A stretch of 64,000 nt of DNA, from the NCBI GenBank assembly GCA_902728285.1, contig CACVBU010000498.1:496001-560000 (forward strand), read 5' to 3'. The position numbers were made by a program, and so were the translations under genes. Positions 20,901 through 30,100 of the stretch are shown in pieces. The DNA comes from Clytia hemisphaerica. Taxonomy: Eukaryota > Cnidaria > Hydrozoa > Leptothecata > Clytiidae. The notes beneath the pieces are model-generated. The model saw only the letters and a list, made by a program, of their open reading frames with translations. It was not told the origin of the DNA and made no database searches. The stretch's first letter is position 1. Each line of letters begins with the position of its first letter.

Positions 20901-23229
20901 CAGCTACAATTACTAACCTTTTACAACCTTTGTCTTTTGTTCTATAGTAACCTTTACCACAAGAAAGTTGACAGCGATGACCGTATCTTCCATCTTTGCA
21001 GTACAAACAGCTCGCTTCATTGGGAATGGAAGGATTCAAGGCCATAGCATCTGAGAGCTATGGTAAGGAAAAAAAGAGGGTAATTCGTATACATGTAGAG
21101 TATCCAAACATAATATCGCATACTCTCGCATACTTTGTATACTTTCCGAGACAAAGAGATTTTAAGCAGCAACTAACTGGACTTTTGACATTATTTGAAT
21201 TCCTGATAAGATTTCATAAGCGGTCCATCTCTTATGTTTAATTGAAGCTCATAACCAAAGCTCATTCGTTTTGATTGTGGACTTTTTGCATTACCATGTA
21301 GAGAAAATATCAGCATGAGAGTAGTTTCTAAATTAGTGGGCATTTATTGCGAATGAATTCAAGCACCAAGTGACTTATTGTGAGGTGGCATATGTAAAAA
21401 CTTTTTCAATGAATGATTTTCCACAAATTTTCCAGTGAGAGCAAAACATGGGTATCTAAAAATAATACACCTACCAATTTTATAACTTGATAGGGTCTCA
21501 GATTATCGTTTTCAATGATGCCTTTCCAAAAGTTGTAAGAATTTGAAGTGACACAGATGTTTGATTTTCCATGACAAAATTCTTGACATGAAATACATTG
21601 TTGGTTGTGTCGTGGACTTCCTATGTAACCAGGTTTGCATCGTTGACAATTTTCACCCTGAAGAAAGGTTGACAGGATTTGTGGTATTCGTTGACAGGAA
21701 AGGATATATAGCATAAACAAAGAGAATTATCGAAAATAGTTGCAATCGTTACGCTTTCGTACCTTTTCAACAAATATTGATATTCAAATTTTAGAAAATA
21801 GTCCCGACCCCAGTTGCCTCCAGTTTTGGGTAAGACACTCAATTCTACTAATGGAGACAGGCGGATAATATAATGTAAAGTCTGTTCACGATAAGTGTGC
21901 ACTCTTTTTTCTTTTACCTATAACTTTTGAAGGAATTCTTCAATCTTTGTAAATTTGGTATCGTTGGAAAGATATTTGCGAGTGGAACAATTTGAAATAA
22001 AAAAATCTTTGAAAAAATTCTAAAAACGAAGATGAGAAAATGAAGAAGAAAAAAATGAAGATCTTGTAGAAAAGTGCTATAACTTTCATTTTTACTGGAG
22101 AGATTCTTTGATCTTAGGAAGTTATCACTGTGAAGAAATTTCACTGAAATATTTATTCATTCAATATAAAGTTATGATACAAAGTTAATAAGTGATTGAC
22201 CCCAAAAAACAGCAGAAAACAGCTTAAACTAATGTTTTTGAGAAGTTTGATGACGTTCGATGATCAAGAATTCACTTCAGTGAAAATGATTGTTATAGCG
22301 CTTTTCTGCAAGATCTTCATTTTTTTTTTCATTTTTAGAACTTTTTTAAAGACTTTTTATTTCAAATTGTAGATATAGATATAGATATAGATATGCCCTC
22401 CGATGCATCAGAATGGGTCCTACCCACGGTGGAGTAGGAATCACAGCGCAAGCAGACATTGCAACCCTGCAGATGCGAGCTGCCGAGCCATGGTGTATAC
22501 CACGACAATCGAACTACACGGGAGAACGGATGTCCTCGCAGGTGTAGAACCTCCTGAGTGTCACGGCGCACCACAATGTCTGAAATATCTACCCATACTC
22601 TTGTATCAGAGTTATGGTACCCAATTCCCCTCACATGGCATGGGTTGACCCGGGCGAAGGAGCATTCACTTGCCAAGTGAATCGTAGTGCCACGGTGGGT
22701 ATCGAACTCGAGCCTCCTGGACAGAAGTCAAGCACGATAACCACTACACCACTACGCCTTCAAATTGTTCCACTCACAAATATCTTTCCAACGATACCAA
22801 ATTTACAAAGATTGAAGAATTCCTTCAAAAGTTATAGGTAAAAGAAAAAAGAGTGCACACTTATCGTGAACAGACTTTAGGTACAGAGAGGTGTCAAAAC
22901 AAATTGAAAGACTGTCTAAAAAGCTCCAGATTACTGGATAATCCTTTGTGAAACATCATTGAGATATTATTTACCTCAGAATGATTGACACATTTCAAAC
23001 ATTTACCAGAATCTTGGTCACAGGGAGACAAACCATTACACTGGCAAGGCTGCCCACACGTTTGCCCAAACCAGCCATAGTTGCATTCACATTTAGAATC
23101 ACCAATGCAAAATCCATTGAGTGAGTTACAAGTGATATTTCCACATTGTCTCTTGGCTTTCAGATGCCCACAAAGGATATTGAGGATCACCAGAGCTGTT
23201 AGTGACCAGCTGGTTTTCTTCTTTAACAT
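17941..23229 (-). CDS. Short MEGF8/attractin-like type I membrane protein, five exons
   Basis: Minus-strand exons are 22975-23229, 21475-21657, 20918-21057, 20199-20325 and 17941-18906; phases agree and the product is about 556 residues. It starts at ATG 23229 with a signal peptide (MLKKKTSWSLTALVILN). EGF/laminin-EGF modules follow (CECNYGWFGQTCGQPCQCNG, GENCQRCKPGYIGSP, CKDGRYGHRCQLSC, CSCNEHATQCD, CSYCRNGYIGSP), then a membrane-proximal domain (DVPEGAVDIYL, HRAIITIDPKD, VQFYVVI) and a TM helix at about 411-433. The cytoplasmic tail is about 120 residues with LENRPMLQYIFDAPP and SVLVQLPG, which match the conserved MEGF8/attractin tail. In vertebrates that tail recruits MGRN1-type E3 ligases that limit Smoothened or melanocortin receptors. 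CUB and kelch domains are absent, so this is far shorter than either relative. Function here is inferred. Confidence 0.88.
19048..19592 (-). repeat. Dispersed repeat D, copy 2
   Basis: Reverse-complement match to 10747-11296, without MITE E next to it. It lies in the last intron of the MEGF8-like gene. Confidence 0.85.
19763..20011. mobile_element. TA-flanked MITE (TAGAT.GGCTACTCC ends)
   Basis: The left end tactagatggataggctactccgtcc and right end ggatggagtagccctatctaata are inverted repeats of about 23 bp. The interior blocks 'aatgcattaaaagtaaa' / 'ttactttaaatgc' extend the symmetry. It ends on TA dinucleotides, as mariner-type insertions do. 249 bp, in the last intron of the MEGF8-like gene. 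Confidence 0.7.
20721..20887. mobile_element. MITE, TAACTCGA family, complete copy
   Basis: The ends TACAGTAGAGTCCCATAA and (reverse) TACAGTGAAATCTTCATAA are imperfect inverted repeats. The interior repeats ttcgagttaaggagac and 'ttcgagttatggagac'. It is bounded by TA. It lies just 30 bp downstream (minus sense) of the 20918 donor of the MEGF8-like gene. Confidence 0.7.
21876..22879. mobile_element. Foldback (long-TIR) element interrupted by a SINE
   Basis: 21876-22000 and 22757-22879 are near-perfect inverted repeats (taaagtctgttcacgataag ... and its complement). The symmetry continues inward, less perfectly, to about 22110 and 22290 (atgaagatcttg / caagatcttcat). Once the SINE at 22381-22758 is removed, each arm is about 240 bp around a central unique loop. 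It ends in TA..TA, compatible with a mariner-type MITE, with no transposase. It is in intron 1 of the MEGF8-like gene. Confidence 0.8.
22381..22758 (-). mobile_element. tRNA-derived SINE, family 2, with 10-bp TSD
   Basis: Perfect 10-bp direct repeats TTCAAATTGT flank it (22371-22380 and 22759-22768). On the minus strand the head reads ggcgtagtggtgtagtgg (A box) and then gctcgagttcgatacccacc (B box). A roughly 300-bp tRNA-unrelated body follows, ending in an (ATCTAT)n tail at 22381-22397. It inserted into one arm of the foldback element, so it is younger than that element. Confidence 0.9.
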
Positions 23230-25521
23230 TTCTAAGAGCTGATCATCGAATGTTTGGTACAGTTTATTAATCTTCAAAAGGACCAAAAGATAGAAATTAC
23301 TTTTCGTTGAAATATAGAGGTACTCGAATTATTCATTTGCGAAACCCGAATCATTAAAAGCCTGAAAACCTGGCGATGAAAACCCCTTTGCTGAATCTAA
23401 TCTTTCTGATGTTTATGATGACGATGGCTTATTCAGCGACAGTATACTCAGAGACCATTAGTGGCTAGTCCTTTCCATTCAAAACAAAAACCAATAATGC
23501 TCTTGTCAAAAAATATTCTGTCAACAGTGATGCAATGAATTAATCAAATCGAATCAAATAGACGTGGAAGTGAAACTTTGACAACTTTGGATAATTAAAG
23601 ACACTTATTTGCTATTTTAGAACTTTTATAAGAACATGATAAGAAGAAATTCAAAGACTGAGTAATGTATTAGAAAAGTAACGTGAGATATGTTATTCAG
23701 AATCTTATATCAAGTATAAAGCTTCAATATTTCAGATAAATAAAGAGATAGGAATTCACGGGGATATCTTATACTTCTATGCTCACTCCTTTTATGCTAG
23801 GTCTAAATCAGTTAAGTTTTTTCCATATGCAGTGTCGAGTTTTGATCCTGAATGCTCAGCACACAGAAAGATCTGAATGTGAATTCATCTATTTGGCATC
23901 ATGATATGAAAGATTTATCTAAAATGTAAAAGTGCTTTTTGGCGTTTTGGTCCATTCAAAATTCAAAAGGGTCATTAATTTTTCACTCCTTTTAGCTTGT
24001 GATCTTGACTATTATATAGCATCAGAGATGATTAAGATAGAGTGCTTGAGGGTCGTATGTGCTTATATAAATGATTTACTTCCACAAACTAAAGCAATTA
24101 AGTTTCTTGCTTCTTGCTTAATTCTATAGATTCTATATCGGCAAGATAATGACTTGTGACGTCATCGCATCATTAATGTCTATCCGAATCTATTCAGAAA
24201 GAACATTAACCAACTCAATGTGATTGAAATATAAGTTAACTTTCTATTTTTTACTCCTGGAAAAGACGCTGTCAGCAGAACGGATAGCCCACAAGTGGGT
24301 AAACGATAAGGGAAACCAGTGTATTAAGTTTTGGCATTTTTTATTGTAACCACTCCTATACAAATAATTTTGGGGATAAAATATTTCCCATAATTGACAA
24401 TAATTATAATGTTTAAGATGGCCGCCTGTAACCATGCTCGCAAGCCTTGAAGGGAGGGAGGGAGGTAAAAAAAATTTTCTGTCTTCACTGTAAGTAAGAC
24501 GAGCTTCTTTGCGAATGGTGCTCGAAGTCATAGCTCTAAACCACCTATAGATTCTACCGAAAGGAGCAAATGCGACGGGCGGACGGCCGACTGAAGCCAC
24601 TCTAGCTAGATGTGAAAGGGCGTTTCGAGATAAAGAGTAACGGTTGAAAGCATTGTTAGCTGTAGAGATGAGAAAACTTCGCGTTAAGGATACATCGAGT
24701 TTTAGAGGTTCGAGTTAAAGAGACTCTACTATATGACAAAATCCATGTGTCCTTTTTTATAACAGTTTTTTAAATCTAGCCCTAGAGTGATTTATAGCAG
24801 TTCGAGCACGCCGTGAATACCACAGTCATTTTTTCGAAGCATTGAAATGGCCATGTTGCTGATGTTGTAAAGTAAATCCTGATATTACATGGTTAAACTT
24901 TGAGAATGTCTTTCGAGTTAGAGTGTAGAATATTTTTTTACAGATTTTAGCTCCCGAAGGAACTGAACGAATAAGAACTAAATAAGAATTTCTAGATTTC
25001 TAAATTTCTTTCTTACTTTTTTTGAAAATAATTTTTTTATTTCCAAAAACTATTTTATTTTGAAAAAAATAATTAAATATGTACACAAGGAGAAAATAAA
25101 ATATAAATAACAAAAAGTCTAATCCATAGATTCTCTTTGGTAGCTCCGTCCTGGAAATTTTTCAGATTTTGGACTCAAACTAGTTCTCGATTGGTTCTGA
25201 ATTTTTCTAACCACCAAAAATTAGGCCAAAGACAATGATAAAATTATTTAGAATAAAATTTTCAACAAAAGCTCTATCTGATATAAAACTATCTAAAAAA
25301 ATATTGCTTATCATAAATTATCATTTCGTAGTCTAGTGATGTGTAAGACCCAAATTTTTACCACTATCTTATTCAAGGTCACGTTTTATACATTAAAGAC
25401 AGGTATATATAGAATTTCATCGACCACGCCTTTCTCTCATACCACGGTGTTTTTCATCATTGAAATTCCCAACTAGATTCCCTTTAAAGAGAATTGATGT
25501 CATCTAACCTGAGACTTGACC
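23230..25521. other. Intergenic between MEGF8-like and multiplexin genes
   Basis: This is the probable promoter side of the MEGF8-like gene. A perfect TGACGTCA (CRE core) occurs at 24157-24164. A TAACTCGA-family MITE end (cgagttaaagagactctacta) ends near 24735. A minus-strand AATAAA at 25054-25059 could serve the multiplexin transcript. No other coding region was recognised; ORFs at 23932 and 24244 lack domain marks. Confidence 0.5.
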
Positions 25522-27152
25522 TCATCTTACTTGTAAGCACAAGACGATGAGTTTTTGGTCGCAGCGAACATCTAACTCATTCAATGCAGGAGTGTAGGTA
25601 AGAATGGAAGATGCGGTGGCCTTATGGAAAGGTTGCTCAGAACGCCAGTTGCGGCAATTCATTTTCGTTGAGTGGAGTTTTCCGTTAGCGTGTGAACCGT
25701 GCCAAAATTTCTTCACCGGCCTAAAAAATAAGTTAAAATAGAAGTGTGATACAGTGGTGCATTTCGAATTCGTTGATTTTAATGATGTTCGTGTTTCTAT
25801 GATTTTTAAATTGTTTTCTTTTTTTGGAGCTTTCATTCATTAGAAACTATTTACTATATTTTTCACAAAAGAGAAACAGCATCAGAATCTTACCATGAAG
25901 GATCTTGGCGAACATCTTTTTGGTCGAAAGAATAGATTGGGATGTTTGGATTAAATGCAGTGTAATTATCACTCTTGTAGATATCTTCCGCGCGTGCGAA
26001 AATCTGCTCACCCTGTAAGATAATAAGTAAAAAGACTTCATAAATTTCCTTTTAAACTTCAAATAATTTGAATATCTCCCTGGTCTGAAAGTCGGTTTCC
26101 TAGCCAGGTAAATATTCAATTGAAATTGGAAGTTTAAAGCAAGAATGGACAACAATGAAAGAAAAAAACTAAAGTGCATAATAAGATCTCATCTGAAAGA
26201 GATTGACTGATTACAGAGAGCGAAAGTATTCTAAAGAAGAGTGTATATTACATATACAGGCAGGGATAACTTCAAATTAGCCTATCATCTCGGAATGTCA
26301 GCTAATTAGCCTAGAATAAGCAAATTAGCCCATTTCATATAGGCTAATTAGCTCATAATGAAGAAAAATTTGATTTTTGAGCCAAATACTAATAGTCGCA
26401 TTCTATAAATTCTCAGATTAATCTCTAATCACTCAATTAATGTATATTCCAAATATTATCCCTTAATCAGCTCCAGAATAGGAGATATTTAATTTTTTCT
26501 AACTGCGCATGCGCGGGCATGCGCAGTATAAAAACTTCGACATTTTTCGCGGAAAATATTATATTTTTTTTTGCACACGGTACTAAGATCAGAAAATTAG
26601 CCTATTATTAGTTATTTAGCCCATCAACTAGCTTTTTTAAAATACATCTTTTCTGGGAGCTGAACACAAAAGATTTTTAAGTGGAGAAGATTCTTTGAAA
26701 CATATAAGATTTGTTTTTAATGAAAAAAAGATGCGACTATTAGTATTTGGCTCAAAAATCAAATTTTTCTTCATTATGAGCTAATTAGCCTATATGAAAT
26801 AGGCTAATTTGCTTATTCTAGGCTAATTAGCTGATATTCCGAGATGATAGGCTAATTTGAAGTTATCCCTGCCTGATATAGTGCTTCCACATGATAATCA
26901 AGAAGATAATAAATCTATATGTGGAACTATTATCATTTATTCATTGGTACATACCCTGGTATTAGCGACTGGTTTTTTACGACTTCGGAATGGAATCATA
27001 TTTGCGATATCATTATAATTATCTGAGATCAAGGTGTGGAATTTCAATCCGAAATATCCAGCTGCTTTGGCTTGTGTTGAACACATTTTATCAATCTTTG
27101 CTAAACCTCCCATTCGTCCAGAATAAGGCTCGTTCAAAGCGATTAACATCAA
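25522..27152 (-). other. Endostatin domain exons
   Basis: Exons 26955-27152, 25894-26012 and 25522-25720 encode LMLIALNEPYSGRMGG to the stop after LIVLCLQVR. Cys residues in DKMC, KMNC, DVRC and IVLC fit the C1-C4 and C2-C3 disulfides of vertebrate endostatin. The domain is released from collagen XVIII by proteolysis in vertebrates; the hinge exons (27698-27811 and 27367-27432) are Thr/Lys-rich and probably protease-accessible here too (inference). Confidence 0.92.
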
Positions 27153-30100
27153 CTGAAAAGGGAAGATTTTTAAAGTAATTTTTAATTTAGATGCGTGGGT
27201 TTAACAGTGGTTGATGCAAGTGGAAAGATTGGAAATTTCTATCGAAAAGATAGTTCGAAAGGAAGGCAGGGTCAAACATCAATCAACGACAAGGACAATA
27301 CAAGCCGCCTGTAGTGATATGTTTTGATATTCAAAAAAAGAAATTTTTTTGCAAAAGTTAACTTACGTAAGGTCTTTTTGCCATTATCCCAGGCTGTGGA
27401 ACAATCAAGGTTTCTTTGATCAACTTCTTATCCTATGATGATACAAGACGAAAATTTACAATCCAGTGAAACTCTATAGTCCAATTGGAGAAACTTTATT
27501 CGAAATTTCTATGAATTTGGTCTACGATGCAATTTTTAGTTTAGGGCCTCCTTAGTATTTTATGTGGCAAAACTTTAATTAAAAAATCGATTTCTTTGAA
27601 TCATGTTTACAATTGATTGATTGATTTCTACTGTCGTGACTCAATACGAATAAAAGTAGCAAAAGAAATTGCCAAGGAAAGAAGAGCCACCACTTACAAC
27701 ATCAGTGGGTTCGGTGATTTGTTTCTTGGTCAATTCGATCACGGTTGGACCTGATGCAATCTCGTTGCTATCCGTGGTCAGTTTGCCAAGAAGACCTGAT
27801 TTCGATTCGGTCTATGGTGATAGAAATGGGATAAAATTACAAGTAAAGTTTTAAGTTTTACATTTACTTAAGGTTGAAAAAGATATTTGAGGGTTTAGAT
27901 CTCAAAAAATGCATGGCTTACATGGCTCACAGGTATTATGGAAATATTCAAGCTTGTATAAAGTGTATAAGAATCTAAAGGGCAGACTTGGGATAAAATA
28001 AATGAGATAAGTCTCACAAAAAACTGGTGAGAATGAATATATCTCAATCAAAACCAAAGAACTTACGGGGATGCTGATCCAACCTTTGAGAGATTTGATG
28101 AACAAATTATTTGTACTGATAACAAATGCAAGAGAACCAACGCCGAACATATCTTCCATTATATCCAAATCTTGATCCGTTAATATCACATTCGCCTACA
28201 GAAAACAACAATTTGTCATTGTAATTATATTAAAAAGAATAGGAGTTGGGAAAAACTTTGATAGTGCTTCTGAAATCAGCGTTTTAACGAATTTGGGTAT
28301 CGTTCTGTCTACCTAGATGCATCGATTAAGAGGATATATCCGACATCGCTTATCGGATAAAAAGCTCTAATAGCCATTTACAAATTATAACGACGTTATC
28401 GGGAGCAATTTTGAAAATAGTTTTCAATACAACGGGAAGCGAATATTTTATTTAGAAAGTATATTTTTGATGACATATTTCTACTTACTTTACTTCCTGT
28501 AGAAACTCCAGCTTCTCCTTTGGGTCCTCGCGGCCCTCAAACACCAGGAAGACCACGTGGCCCTTGATCACCTGGAGGTCCTTGATCGCCCTTCAATTTT
28601 CGAATTTCTGTGATAAATACAAAAACCTCAATTACAAGCTAGTAAGTTAATCTGTTCAGGAGGAAGGTAGTGGGAAGGGAAAACCTGCAGGCACGCAACG
28701 TTGTCTCAACATCCGTCTAACGTTATACGGAAAAACATTGAAATAACGTTGTGTGCTAGCTGGGAATCTGCACTCGCTAAAACTCTGAAGGTCGGGAAAT
28801 TTTCAATATGTGGAAGGTTTGGATTACGGAATTTTGCAAGACTGCGTCAGGGATTTTGCAGCGGGAGTCTTCGACCCCAGCCGATGTTTTCGGGGATTAA
28901 CGGGTCTAACCTAAATATTTTCAGCCTTACGCACAAGGGTGGCTGAACCTGACTGGGAATGCAGTACATCAAAGGCCGACTATCATTCCTCTCCGATGGG
29001 AAATTGGCCCGCTCCTTTTAGAGCTTTAGCGTGGGCGGCCGCCAATCCGCCAATCCACCATCGGAATTTATCAGAACCCCTCTAAGTATTGGAGAAAAAT
29101 AAACTTACGTCTTTCTGCCAAACCAATAACCTCTTGAGCAACTTCTGATATTTTCAGACTGTCCCCTTTTTCACCTTTTGGTCCAACTTCACCGATTCCT
29201 TGTTCACCCTAATCAGGAAATGGAGTTTGCTAATCAATAACGTGAAAAATGATGTTTGTTTTAAGACAATTATAGTGTTTTAGATAAGGCCCAAATTATT
29301 ATGTAGGCCTTAAATATTAATTGAAATCGCGTGTGAAATGGCTTCTTCTAGACAGCTGCATGCGTGGTATTAAGATTAGTGATTTTAAATTGCTTGAAAG
29401 CAAATCCTCCTTTGTCATAAACGAGTAAGATATATTTCTCTACCTTTTCTCCTCTAGCACCTCTTTCACCTTTTTCCCCTTGGATACCTTGTATTCCCTG
29501 AAGAAAATGAAGAAATATATATATATCCACATATTGAAGGAAAAACCCAACGATTCAGGTAGGTGGTAAGTATCTAAAGTAGCCTGCATCGACCAAAACA
29601 CCCATGGGCGATTTTAACTTTTTGAGAAATACTTTCTTGAACTTCTAAAGTGATAATGTTGCCGGACCTTCACTTGGGCGAGAGTTAACCTCACTAAGTT
29701 GGCTATAGTGGTTATAACCCAAACCAAAGGCTCTATTCGCGAACTCTTGATAAAAATGATAATAGACAAACTAAACAGAGATTCTATATAACTTACCTGT
29801 TCTCCTTGAGGTCCTTGTTTTCCTTCCTCGCCTTTCAATCCCATAATGCCTTGCTCTCCCTTGGCTCCTTTCAATGTTCCAACAAATTCCATCGCATCTT
29901 CCTCAAATTGTAGCTAAATGAAATATAAATGTTTCGAAAATCAAATCGTTTCTATAAAATATTCTTTTGAGAGGGTTGATTAATTTATTTTTTGCAAATG
30001 CAGCTTTTCCCATAAATCTTTCCCAAAATGGCCTACCCTGGTAAACAACCAATAGCTTGGCTGATTTGATAAAAAGTACACATGGGACTTAGTCAATATC

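Noticed and set aside
22362-22841. ORFs of 75-104 codons within the SINE
   Set aside because: They lie in a tRNA-derived SINE with a target-site duplication; no protein is expected.
26510-26530. Regulatory NRF1-type promoter at gcgcatgcgcgggcatgcgc
   Set aside because: It is the centre of a MITE inside an intron; no promoter evidence.
28537-28539. TGA read as selenocysteine
   Set aside because: Collagen triplets have no role for it and no SECIS-like structure was noticed near the 3' end; a CGA to TGA change or base error is simpler.
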